From Natrinema sp. DC36 (GTDB taxonomy: Archaea; Halobacteriota; Halobacteria; Halobacteriales; Natrialbaceae), in the NCBI RefSeq assembly GCF_020405225.1, contig NZ_CP084472.1:3596001-3660000 (forward strand): 64,000 nt of DNA, in the 5' to 3' direction. Positions 1-7,723 of the stretch are shown here, in pieces (position 1 is the first letter of the stretch; every line of letters starts with the position of its first letter). The position numbers were made by a program, and so were the translations under genes. Below the pieces are notes generated by a model. It saw nothing but the letters and a program-made list of their open reading frames with translations, was not told where the DNA came from and did not search any database.

Positions 1-144
1 GAGGCACCTAAATCGCTGGTTGCTCGCTCGAGGTGATCGGTTCGTTCTCGGCGGCTCGAGTGCTAACAGGAGGTGGAACGCACTGCCGTACTCGGATGAG
101 GAGGCGAGTGTTCTACCGGATTCAGATGAGGAAAGCGGCGTGTT

Positions 145-332
145 CTGCTATCGTGGCGACAGGGAATCGCCACGCCCTCCCCAACCGATTCGCTCACTGC
201 TCACGGTTCCCGTCGGTCACCGTTCGCTAGCGAGGGATTCACTCCGTTCATCCCTCGCATCGCTCGCTCATCCCTCGCACGGCTTTGAGCCGCGTTCGCT
301 TTCGCTCACTGCGGCTCAGCGCGCGCCACCGC
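145..332 (+). repeat. dispersed intergenic element, copy A
   Basis: One of four copies in this window of a non-coding element. It begins CTGCTATCGTGG, has the block CCACGCCCTCCCC about 25 nt in, and ends with the 16-nt block CAGCGCGCGCCACCGC (317-332), which is identical in all four copies. The interior is built from short GCTCACT/CTCGC words. No convincing gene lies in 1-401; short reading frames there run through the repeat and look spurious. Confidence 0.75.
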
Positions 333-401
333 GCGTGGATTGATCCCGTTGTATCGTCTATTCCGCCCGAAAGAATCGCAAAACCGGATCGGTCGGCTGC
401 C

Positions 402-1538
402 TTAGTTGACGTCGAACTCGATCGCCGCGCCCTGACCGAAGCCGACGCAGAGCGTCGCCAGCCCGAGGCCGCCGCCGCGCTTCTGGAGTTCGTTGATCAG
501 CGTAACCGGCAGCCGTGCGCCGGAGGCTCCGAGCGGGTGCCCGATCGCGATCGCACCGCCGTTGACGTTGAAGATGTCGGGGTCGATACCGAGTTCGTCG
601 CGGGAGTACAGCGACTGGCTCGCGAACGCCTCGTTGAGTTCGACCAGATCGTACTCGTCGATGTCGCGGCCGTTGCGCTCGAGTAGCCCCTTCGTCGCCG
701 GGACCGGACCGATGCCCATGACGGTGGGGTCGACGCCGGCGACGTTGTTCATGCCGACCTCGGCCATGATCTCGAGATCGTGTTCCTCGGCGAAGGCCTC
801 GCTCGTGATGAGCAGGGCGGACGCGCCGTCGGAGATCTGGGAGGCGTTCCCGGGCGTGACGGAGCCGTCCTCCTTGAAGACGGTCGGCAGCTCGGCGAGC
901 TTTTCGGCGGTGGTGCCGGGGCGGAGGCCCTCGTCTTCCTCGACGGTGCCGTCCTCGGTCTCGATCGGAACGATCTCGTCGTCGAAGCGGCCCTCTTCGG
1001 TGGCTTCGACCGCGCGCTGCTGGCTGCGGGCGGCGTACTCGTCCTGTTCCTCGCGGCTGACGCCGTACTCCTCGGCGACCTTCTCGGCGGTCATTCCCAT
1101 CTGAAGATCGCCGAGATCGTACAGTTCGGCCAGCTTGGGATTGATGCCGTCGAAGCCGCCGCCCATCGGGACGCGGCTCATGTTCTCGACGCCGCCGGCG
1201 ATGATCGCGTCGCGGTTGCCGGCCGCGACGGCGTCGGAGGCGGAGATGACGGCCTGCATCGAGGAGGCACACCAGCGGTTGATCGTCGTCGCCGGCACGC
1301 TCTCGCCGAGCTCCGAGAGCAGGGCGATGACGCGGGCAAGGTTGTTGTCCTGTTCGCCGCGCTGCTGGGCACAGCCCCACATCAGGTCGTCGACCTCCTC
1401 GCCGGAGAGGCCTGTTTCGGCCAGGATTTCGTCGATTAGCGGCACCGAGAGCGATTCACTTCGAACGTCGGCGAACACGCCGTCTTCTTTCCCCTGTGGC
1501 GTTCGTACTGCTTTCACGACGACTGGCGTCTGTGACAT
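402..1538 (-). CDS. thiolase (acetyl-CoA C-acetyltransferase family)
   Basis: A 378-residue thiolase that cleaves 3-ketoacyl-CoA with CoA, or condenses two acetyl-CoA, in the cytoplasm. All catalytic elements are visible: nucleophile Cys90 in the NRWCASS motif, the [18 protein letters not shown] loop with His334, and Cys364 in the LCVGFGQG motif near the C-terminus. Length is normal for the family. The start fits the usual N-terminus ([17 protein letters not shown]). Its closest relative in the window is the thiolase at 61877-63013, of equal length and very similar throughout. It stands alone here with no partner dehydrogenase beside it, so whether it works in degradation or in biosynthesis cannot be told. 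Fold and catalysis are certain; substrate is not. Confidence 0.95.
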   Translation of the reverse strand: MSQTPVVVKAVRTPQGKEDGVFADVRSESLSVPLIDEILAETGLSGEEVDDLMWGCAQQRGEQDNNLARVIALLSELGESVPATTINRWCASSMQAVISASDAVAAGNRDAIIAGGVENMSRVPMGGGFDGINPKLAELYDLGDLQMGMTAEKVAEEYGVSREEQDEYAARSQQRAVEATEEGRFDDEIVPIETEDGTVEEDEGLRPGTTAEKLAELPTVFKEDGSVTPGNASQISDGASALLITSEAFAEEHDLEIMAEVGMNNVAGVDPTVMGIGPVPATKGLLERNGRDIDEYDLVELNEAFASQSLYSRDELGIDPDIFNVNGGAIAIGHPLGASGARLPVTLINELQKRGGGLGLATLCVGFGQGAAIEFDVN

Positions 1539-1680
1539 ATACTACCGAACATCCCTCACGAACTTAAATCCGGTCGAACTCTCATTCATACGCGAGCCGT
1601 TTACGGTCGGTAGCGACCGCGAGCCTCGAGTGACACGGTACTGCCGCCGTCCGACGGTCGAACTCGCTCGAGAACAACCC

Positions 1681-1687
1681 TTATCTC
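1681..1687 (+). promoter_or_regulatory. TATA-like element
   Basis: TTATCTC is centred about 26 nt before the ATG at 1710, the spacing expected for a leaderless haloarchaeal transcript starting at the start codon. Confidence 0.45.
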
Positions 1688-1709
1688 GGATTGCTGGTAA
1701 TACGCGGGC

Positions 1710-2621
1710 ATGGACGAGGACGGACCGAACGCAACTCGACTCGAGGCCGAGACGGAATCGGCGGCCGACGCGGAGGACGACGGCGATGTCGCCGATGCGG
1801 ATGCCGCTTCCGATGCCTCCGACGCCTCCGATGTTTCTAATGCGGACGCCGCTCTCGACTCGGACGCGTCCGAGTCGGCGGCCGCTTCCGATTCGGATAC
1901 TGCCCCCGATTCGACAGCTCCAGCGGAACCGACCGACACCGATCCGGCGGGTGACGGCGACGCTGCAGACGTCGATGCCACCGACGACCCAGCTGGCGAC
2001 GTTCCTGACGATCCCACTGTCGACGCTTCCGACGGGGATGACGATGCGAGCGGTCACGAGACCGAACCCGACGATACCGGCGGCGGGTCGATGCCGGGCG
2101 TTCCGGACCCCGAGCCGCAGGAGCACGACGTTCCGGAGGACGTCCGGAAGTACGCCCGCTTCAAAAAGATGGACGGCGCGCAGTACGAGCGAGTCAACGA
2201 GTTCCTGCGGGAGCGGACCTACATCACCGCCCGCGAGTGGGCCATCGCCCGCCTCTGTTCGGACTTCCGGACCGAGACCGGCGTCGAGATGACCAAGATC
2301 GGTGAGAACTTGCCCGAGCTCATCCCCTTCATGACCGATACGTACACCCCCCAAGCGGTCAACCAGGCCCGTTCTTCCTTCGAGGACAAGGTTCGGACCG
2401 CCGGCGCGACATTCCTCTACGGTGCGATGTGTGACTTCTTCACCGCCGAGGAGCTCGACGACGTCATGTACGAGGCGACGGAGGTCGCCAAGTTCCTGCT
2501 CGAGGTGGAGGGCGTCGACCTCTCGGTCGAGGACGAACTCGAGGCCGAAGAACGCATCTCGAGCGTGATGCGCGAGGTGCGCGAGGCCAGTGAGGAACTC
2601 CGCGAACGAGACGACGAGTAG
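1710..2621 (+). CDS. acidic conserved haloarchaeal protein (probably DUF5806)
   Basis: A 303-residue protein of unknown function. Residues 1 to about 130 are low-complexity Asp/Ala/Ser/Thr runs (DASDASD-like), probably an unstructured halophilic extension. The C-terminal ~165 residues form a compact helical domain starting near VPEDVRKYARFKKMDG, with aromatic and cysteine-containing segments (ATFLYGAMCDFF). This matches my memory of a haloarchaea-restricted domain annotated DUF5806; that name is recognition, not a search result. No signal peptide or membrane segment is seen, so it is likely cytosolic. A TATA-like element 26 nt upstream supports the start. Confidence 0.8.
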   Translation: MDEDGPNATRLEAETESAADAEDDGDVADADAASDASDASDVSNADAALDSDASESAAASDSDTAPDSTAPAEPTDTDPAGDGDAADVDATDDPAGDVPDDPTVDASDGDDDASGHETEPDDTGGGSMPGVPDPEPQEHDVPEDVRKYARFKKMDGAQYERVNEFLRERTYITAREWAIARLCSDFRTETGVEMTKIGENLPELIPFMTDTYTPQAVNQARSSFEDKVRTAGATFLYGAMCDFFTAEELDDVMYEATEVAKFLLEVEGVDLSVEDELEAEERISSVMREVREASEELRERDDE

Positions 2622-2677
2622 CTCGCGGGGACGACAGAGAACTATAATATGGCTGTAGCGAATCGATCGGCACACGA

Positions 2678-3109
2678 ATGAACGGTTCACGTGACGCCGG
2701 GGCGGAGTCGGTCGACGAAGGAGGGCTGTCGCCCGCCCTGCTCGGGATCGGCGTCGGCGTCGTCGACGTGGCGGTGTTCGCGTATCTCGGCCTCGAGCTG
2801 GTCGACGACCCGATCTTCGGTGCGTTCGTCGGGCTCGTACTCGGGATCGGAACGTACCTGTTTCTTCCCGGGGCTATGGCGAAGGATCGCGAACGGGATA
2901 CCGACGACCTCGAGCCGGTGGCCGTCGGGACCAGAGTCCGGAGCTTCCACCGGACGGCGGCCGGACTCGCGCTCCCGCCGGCGGGAATCATGCTGTTCGC
3001 GTGGCGGCTCATCAACGACTCCCTCCTGCTCGGCGTCATTGGAACGGCCGTCATCGCGCTGGCGATCTACGTCCCGCTCGCGGTGTTGCTCCCGCGACGC
3101 CTCGCCTGA
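2678..3109 (+). CDS. small haloarchaeal membrane protein
   Basis: A 143-residue hypothetical protein with about four hydrophobic segments in two hairpins: around LLGIGVGVVDVAVFAYLGLE and IFGAFVGLVLGIGTYLF in the first half, and LALPPAGIMLFAWRL and VIGTAVIALAIYVPLAVLL in the second, joined by a charged loop (AKDRERDTDDLE). No catalytic motif is seen and I do not recognise a named family. A clear TATA element (TATAATAT, 2643-2650) lies about 31 nt upstream. It sits between the acidic protein and the aldehyde dehydrogenase on the same strand, but both have their own likely promoters, so there is no evidence for an operon. Confidence 0.75.
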   Translation: MNGSRDAGAESVDEGGLSPALLGIGVGVVDVAVFAYLGLELVDDPIFGAFVGLVLGIGTYLFLPGAMAKDRERDTDDLEPVAVGTRVRSFHRTAAGLALPPAGIMLFAWRLINDSLLLGVIGTAVIALAIYVPLAVLLPRRLA

Positions 3110-3201
3110 GACGGCCCCCTGTCAGTCGGTTCCAGTACACCCGCGATTCGTTGCACCTGCGAGTGTGTTCCTTTTCCCCACTCGAGAGGTAGGCCTCCCG
3201 T

Positions 3202-4674
3202 ATGACTGACCTTCCGCTGACACCCGAACACGGCTGGGAGTCGCTGTACCTCGCGGGTAGCTGGACCGACGCCGGCGACCGGGACGCGATCTCCGACGAG
3301 AACCCGTACACGCGCGAGGAAATCGCGAGCGTTCCCGCGGGCACCGAAGACGACGTCGACGCGGCCTACGAGGCCGCGGCCGAGGCACAGGAGGCGTGGG
3401 CCCAGCAGCCGCCGCAGGCTCGAGCGGGCGTGATCAACGCGGCGATCGAGTTCGTCGGGGATCACCGCGAGGAGATCGCCGACTTGCTGGCTCTCGAGTC
3501 CGGCAGCGCGCCGGTTAAGTGCGAGGCAGAGATTCAGACCGCCCGCGGGATGATGCAGGAGGCGGCGAGCTACCCCTTCCGAATGAGCGGCCAGCACATG
3601 GACTCGATTACCCCGGGAAAGGAGAACACCGCCGAGCGGGTCCCCGTCGGCGTCGTCGGCGTCATCTCCCCGTGGAACTTCCCGCTGCATCTCTCGATGC
3701 GAGCGGTCGCGCCGTCCATCGCGGCCGGGAATTCGGTCGTGCTCAAGCCCGCCTCGAACACGCCCATCACCGGCGGCCTGCTGCTCGCGCGGATCTTCGA
3801 GGCGGCCGGCGTGCCGGAGGGCGTCCTGAGCGTGCTTCCCGGCCGCGGCTCGGAGATCGGGGACGCGGTCGCCGGCCACGAAATTCCGCGCGTCATCGCC
3901 TTCACCGGCTCGACAGAGATCGGCCAGCGCGTCGCGGAGAAGGCGGCCGGCAACTGCGCGCTGCCCGCGCTCGAACTCGGCGGGAACAACGTCCACGTCG
4001 TCACCGACGAAGCCGACCTCGAGCGGGCCGTCGACGGCGGCGTCTTCGGCTCCTTCCTCCATCAGGGGCAGGTCTGCATCTCGACCAACCGTCACCTCGT
4101 CCACGAGTCGCTGTACGACGACTACGTCGACGCGCTGGCCGATCGAGCCGCGTCGTTGGCGACCGGCGATCCGACCGCCGATGAGACGATCATCGGTCCG
4201 ATCATCGACGAGAGCCAGCGCGATCAGATCGTGGAGTACATCGAGGAGTCGATCGACGAGGGCGCGACCCTCGAGACCGGCGGCGATCACGACGGCCTCG
4301 TCGTCGAACCCACCGTGCTCTCCGACGTCGACAACGACATGGCCGCGGCCTGCAACGAACACTTCGGTCCCGTGGCACCCGTGATCCCCTACTCGAGCGA
4401 CGAGGAGGCGATCGAACTCGCGAACGACACGATTCACGGCCTGTCGGGCTCGGTCCACAGCGAGAATCTCGAGCAAGCCCGGAAAATCGCCGACGGGATC
4501 GACACGGGGATGATCCACATCAACGATCAGCCGATCAACGACGAGCCTCACGTCCCCTTCGGCGGGATGAAGCAATCGGGCATGGGCCGGTACAACGGCG
4601 AGCAGATCCTCGAGGAAGTGACGACGACCAAGTGGATCTCGGTCCAGCACGAGCCCCGCGAGTACCCGTTCTGA
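3202..4674 (+). CDS. aldehyde dehydrogenase (NAD(P)+-dependent)
   Basis: A 490-residue member of the aldehyde dehydrogenase superfamily, oxidising an aldehyde to the acid. Diagnostic features: PWNFPLHLSM (the conserved PWNFP element), FTGSTEIGQ at the cofactor fold, catalytic Glu in ALELGGNN, catalytic Cys in GQVCISTNR, and a C-terminal PFGGMKQSGMGR motif. Length is normal. The ATG at 3202 gives the usual N-terminus. It could belong to the benzaldehyde/vanillin dehydrogenase-like branch, judging by the PFGGMKQSGMGRYNGE ending, but substrate assignment from this is weak. It is transcribed alone; in context it could oxidise aldehydes produced by the nearby catabolic genes. Confidence 0.93.
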   Translation: MTDLPLTPEHGWESLYLAGSWTDAGDRDAISDENPYTREEIASVPAGTEDDVDAAYEAAAEAQEAWAQQPPQARAGVINAAIEFVGDHREEIADLLALESGSAPVKCEAEIQTARGMMQEAASYPFRMSGQHMDSITPGKENTAERVPVGVVGVISPWNFPLHLSMRAVAPSIAAGNSVVLKPASNTPITGGLLLARIFEAAGVPEGVLSVLPGRGSEIGDAVAGHEIPRVIAFTGSTEIGQRVAEKAAGNCALPALELGGNNVHVVTDEADLERAVDGGVFGSFLHQGQVCISTNRHLVHESLYDDYVDALADRAASLATGDPTADETIIGPIIDESQRDQIVEYIEESIDEGATLETGGDHDGLVVEPTVLSDVDNDMAAACNEHFGPVAPVIPYSSDEEAIELANDTIHGLSGSVHSENLEQARKIADGIDTGMIHINDQPINDEPHVPFGGMKQSGMGRYNGEQILEEVTTTKWISVQHEPREYPF

Positions 4675-4734
4675 GACCCGCGCGGCCGCGTAATCGTAAT
4701 TCTTATCATAATATCAGGACACCAACCAGTAGGT

Positions 4735-5658
4735 ATGGAACGCCGAACCTACTTGGTCACCGCTGGAATCGGCGCATCGTCCCTCCTCGCGGGCTGTCTG
4801 AGCGACGACCCGAGCGATACCGAGTCCGACAGCGCCGGGTCCGACGGCGACGACGAAACGGACCCCGACGGCGATGAGTCCGGAACCGAAAGCGAACCGG
4901 ACCCCGGCCCGGTCATCGAGACGTACCTCGAGGCGGCCCAGGCGGAAAACCCCGACGCGATGGCCGAAGTCGTCCACAGCGCGAGCCCGTTACAGGGCCT
5001 TCTCACCGATCCCGAGTGGGAGTTCGAATCGAGCGGCTCCGTCGACCTCGACGCCCTCGAGACCGAGGTCGTGACGGCCGACGGCTCCATTGCGGACGTC
5101 CGCGAGCTGGAGGGTGCCGAGTTCTGGTTCGCGGAGTCCGACCTCGAGGCCGAGATTGGCGACGAGGAGATCACGCTGGTCCGTGCCGAACTGGACGGCG
5201 AGGAATCGACCGGCGAGACCGGCGTCTACGCGCTCGTGACCGAGGACGACGAGTGGAAGGTTTTCTGGGTCGGCAGTGAGGACGAAATCTCGGAAAACCC
5301 CGAGGAAACCTTTGAGGCGGAGATCATCGACACGGACGACGACGTCGTCGAGCGGATCGAGTGGGACGTCGACGCGGTGGACGCCCCCGAGGGATCCGAC
5401 TTCGAAACCGGGGACTACGCCCGCGTCCACCTCACGGACTCGCCCGGCCTCGAGGCTGACCTGATCCGGACCGAATCGACCGTCGCCGGCGCGGAGTTCG
5501 AGTTCTACGGCGAGGACGAAGACGAGCCGTCGACGTCGTGGGCGGGAACCTGGGCGAACGTCCAGCTCGATCCGGCTGGCGATCAGATCGTCGTGACCGC
5601 CGTTCGCGGTGACACCGAGACGGTCGTCCATCGGGAACAGTACGAGCCGTCGGACTGA
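4735..5658 (+). CDS. Tat-type secreted lipoprotein, function unknown
   Basis: A 307-residue acidic protein with a twin-arginine-like start (MERRTYLVTAGIGASSLLAGC). The lipobox LAGC puts the lipidated Cys near residue 21, followed by an Asp/Ser/Glu-rich tether (to about residue 58). The mature part contains a segment resembling NTF2-like/SnoaL-type domains (VIETYLEAAQAENPDAMAEVVH) and a C-terminal immunoglobulin-like stretch (TGDYARVHLTDSPG), but neither assignment is firm. It is likely anchored to the outside of the membrane. The TATA element TTATCATAATA (4703-4713) is centred about 27 nt upstream, supporting the start. It ends just before the tRNA-Leu gene. Confidence 0.85.
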   Translation: MERRTYLVTAGIGASSLLAGCLSDDPSDTESDSAGSDGDDETDPDGDESGTESEPDPGPVIETYLEAAQAENPDAMAEVVHSASPLQGLLTDPEWEFESSGSVDLDALETEVVTADGSIADVRELEGAEFWFAESDLEAEIGDEEITLVRAELDGEESTGETGVYALVTEDDEWKVFWVGSEDEISENPEETFEAEIIDTDDDVVERIEWDVDAVDAPEGSDFETGDYARVHLTDSPGLEADLIRTESTVAGAEFEFYGEDEDEPSTSWAGTWANVQLDPAGDQIVVTAVRGDTETVVHREQYEPSD

Positions 5659-5732
5659 TCCCGTCAGTCGGGACCGCGGTTTTCGGCTCGAGGAATTCGA
5701 GCACGCACTCGTCATGAATCCTTCGTGACGAG

Positions 5733-5816
5733 TGCGAGGGTTGGGATTTGAACCCAAGGACCCCTACGGGAGCGGGTCTTAAGCCCACCGCCGTTGGCCT
5801 GCTTGGCTACCCTCGC
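5733..5816 (-). tRNA. tRNA-Leu (anticodon UAA)
   Basis: Read on the minus strand, the 7-bp acceptor stem GCGAGGG/CCCTCGC closes an 84-nt class II tRNA. The anticodon stem GTGGG/CCCGC holds the loop CTTAAGA, giving anticodon UAA (Leu). A long variable arm follows, then a T-arm with GGTTCAAATCC. The discriminator base is A. CCA is not encoded, as usual in haloarchaea. The 5' half and its upstream flank are duplicated at 6096-6190. Confidence 0.95.
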
Positions 5817-5874
5817 ACAGAAGTGCACTCGAGGATAGCGGCCCACCCGGAATGTGCGTTTCGATGTCCGTGCC
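5780..5874. repeat. 95-bp direct repeat, copy 1 (tRNA-Leu 5' half plus upstream flank)
   Basis: This segment spans the 5' half of the tRNA-Leu gene, from within the anticodon loop outwards, plus about 58 bp of upstream DNA that should hold its promoter. It matches 6096-6190 in the same orientation at a constant offset of 316 with about five mismatches. Confidence 0.85.
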
Positions 5875-6095
5875 ACTGAATAGACGTTCGCGCTTCGAAC
5901 AGGCGAATAGCTGTTGTCTCCGTGAGCGAACGAAGTGAGCGAGCGGCCGAGGAACCCCCGGAGGGGGTGACGACGGCTTTTGCTGGAGCTTTTGCCAGTG
6001 ACGCGAGCGAGAGCGCGGCGCCGTGCGCCGCGCGGAGACGAACGGGTGAAACCCGTGAGTTCGCGAGCGGAACGCAGCAAAAGGTCCCGGCGTGA

Positions 6096-6190
6096 TAAGC
6101 CCACCGCCGTTGGCCTGCTTGGCTCCCCTCGCACAGAAGCGCACTCGAGGAGAGCGGCCCACCCGGAATGTGAGTTTCGATGCCCGTGCC
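6096..6190. repeat. 95-bp direct repeat, copy 2 (partial tRNA-Leu)
   Basis: A partial copy of tRNA-Leu that stops at the anticodon loop and lacks the 3' half, so it cannot give a tRNA. The acceptor side reads CCCCTCGC with a changed neighbouring base. The 221 bp between the copies (5875-6095) hold only GC-rich short repeats and no gene. This is either the remnant of a segmental duplication or the footprint of an integrated element lost since. Confidence 0.8.
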
Positions 6191-6202
6191 GTGCTCGAGC
6201 CC

Positions 6203-6544
6203 CTACCAGTCGACGCTCAGCGTGCCGTCGCCGTGAGGATCCGGCGCGATCTCCTCGTCGGTCCGGCGGTCGACGACGTGGATGCAGCCGTCGTCTTTCT
6301 TCGCCGGACAGACCTCCGCGGCGCGAACGTTGTGCTCGAGGTCCTCCTCGCCGAAGAAGTACTCGTTCGGCTGTGCCATGCCCGAGGCGATGGACATCTC
6401 CCAGTTGGCGCTGACCTCGGCGCACTTGCCCGCGCCGAAGCACTTGTTGGCCTCGAAGATGATCTTGTAGGGTTTCTCGTCGACCGGCGGCGCGTCGCTG
6501 GAACCGACATCGCTGGCGCGTTGGATGCCGTCGTCGTCGCTCAT
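6203..6544 (-). CDS. single-cluster ferredoxin
   Basis: A 113-residue soluble electron carrier. The cluster motif is CFGAGKC followed far downstream by VCPAKKDDGC, the pattern of single-cluster [3Fe-4S]/[4Fe-4S] ferredoxins that often serve cytochrome P450s or other oxygenases. The core begins at EKPYKIIFEANKCFGAGKC. I chose the ATG at 6542-6544 (MSDDDGIQRAS), since the longer reading frame upstream overlaps the neighbouring SDR antisense and lacks family similarity. No partner oxygenase lies next to it. The stop codon lies about 13 bp from the end of the partial tRNA repeat. Confidence 0.88.
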   Translation of the reverse strand: MSDDDGIQRASDVGSSDAPPVDEKPYKIIFEANKCFGAGKCAEVSANWEMSIASGMAQPNEYFFGEEDLEHNVRAAEVCPAKKDDGCIHVVDRRTDEEIAPDPHGDGTLSVDW

Positions 6545-6687
6545 GTGTACCCGTTCGAGCGAGCCGTCTTTCGCGTTACGGTTGGCGCGAACGATGAGCC
6601 ATCGGCCCGCTCGAGGAACCCGGCGGTCTCGCCGTTTGGCTCGCGCCCGAGGGGCCGCAATTGGAGCAGTGAGTGCGATCCGTTCCG

Positions 6688-7638
6688 CTACGCCGGCACC
6701 TCTTCTTTCGGCTTCGGCAGGTCGTACGTGACGCCGGTCAGGTCTTCCGAGACGGCCCACAACCGACGGGCCGTCTCCTCGTCGTAGGACCGATCCGAGG
6801 AGGCCTGTCGCTCGGGTGTGCCACGCATGTTCTGGAAGCCGCCGGGGCCGTAGTACGCGCCGCCCTCGGCGTCGGGTGCGGTCGCAGCATAGAGCGTCGG
6901 GAGCGCACCCATCTCGGCCGACTGTGCGACCACCGTGTTCATCAGTTTCATCGCCGCCATTCGGAGCCGACTCCCGCTCTGCTCGGGCCCGCGGTACTGC
7001 AGTTGCGTATTCGCGTAGCCGGGATGCACTGCCATGCTCTGTGCGTTCATATCTGCGGTGAGGAACCGTCGCTCGAGTTCGTACGCGAAAAGCACGTTCG
7101 CCAGTTTCGACTGGGCGTAGGTGCTCCACTTGTCGTAGGACTCCTCGCCCTGGAGGTCGTCGAAGTCGATCTCGCCGCTCTCGTGAGCCCCGCTCGAGAC
7201 GGTGACGACCCGTGCGGGCTCCTCGCCGTCGGTCGCCAGGTTCTCGAGCACCAGGCCGGTAAGTGCGAAGTGACCGAGGTGGTTGACGCCGAACTGGGTC
7301 TCGAAGCCGTCCGCGGTCTCCGAGCGCGGGATCGCCATGACTCCCGCGTTGTTGATCAGCACGTCGATCGCCTCGTCTTCGAGCCCCGCCGCGAAGGACC
7401 GAACGGACTCGAGGTCACCCAGGTCGCACTCCTCGACGCGCAGGTCGGCGTCGGGAACGTCCTCGCGAACGTCGTCGGCCGCGTCCTCGCCGCGCTCGAC
7501 GCTCCGGCAGGCCATGATCACCGTCGCGCCGTTGCGCGCGAGTTCGCGAGTCGCCTCGAGGCCGATGCCGCTGTTCGCGCCCGTGATGGCGATCGTTCGG
7601 CCGTCCTGATCGGGAACGTCGTCGGCTGTCCAGCTCAT
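6688..7638 (-). CDS. short-chain dehydrogenase/reductase (retinol dehydrogenase / protochlorophyllide reductase-like)
   Basis: A 316-residue classical-type SDR with NAD(P)-binding TGANSGIG (near residue 20), NNAGV, a catalytic Ser in TVSSGAH, and YAQSKLAN holding the catalytic Tyr and Lys. The long insert between Ser and Tyr (EIDFDDLQGEESYDKWS) is typical of the retinol dehydrogenase/protochlorophyllide reductase-like branch. Start chosen at MSWTADDVPDQDGR (7636-7638), since upstream codons belong to an open frame overlapping the kinase antisense. It likely reduces or oxidises a hydrophobic carbonyl/alcohol; the substrate is unknown. Confidence 0.9.
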   Translation of the reverse strand: MSWTADDVPDQDGRTIAITGANSGIGLEATRELARNGATVIMACRSVERGEDAADDVREDVPDADLRVEECDLGDLESVRSFAAGLEDEAIDVLINNAGVMAIPRSETADGFETQFGVNHLGHFALTGLVLENLATDGEEPARVVTVSSGAHESGEIDFDDLQGEESYDKWSTYAQSKLANVLFAYELERRFLTADMNAQSMAVHPGYANTQLQYRGPEQSGSRLRMAAMKLMNTVVAQSAEMGALPTLYAATAPDAEGGAYYGPGGFQNMRGTPERQASSDRSYDEETARRLWAVSEDLTGVTYDLPKPKEEVPA

Positions 7639-7723
7639 AGGCGTTCTATACCGTCCGGGCCCTAAATGGGTGCGCCGTGGGTGATCCGGCAGGTGCTCGA
7701 GCGGGACGGACGAGACGGCGGTA

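Noticed and set aside
20-343. 107-residue plus-strand frame at the window start
   Set aside because: It runs through repeat copy A and has the SLARDSL/RSSLASL composition that comes from the repeat words.
358-1380. Long open frame on the minus strand within the first thiolase
   Set aside because: It overlaps the thiolase in another frame, is Arg-rich and has no domain; it is a by-product of GC-rich codon bias. Many similar overlapping frames were dropped for the same reason.
3067-4650. 527-residue open frame antisense to the aldehyde dehydrogenase
   Set aside because: The plus-strand gene has all catalytic motifs; the antisense frame has none and shows the DRVRD/HDR-type composition typical of antisense haloarchaeal frames.
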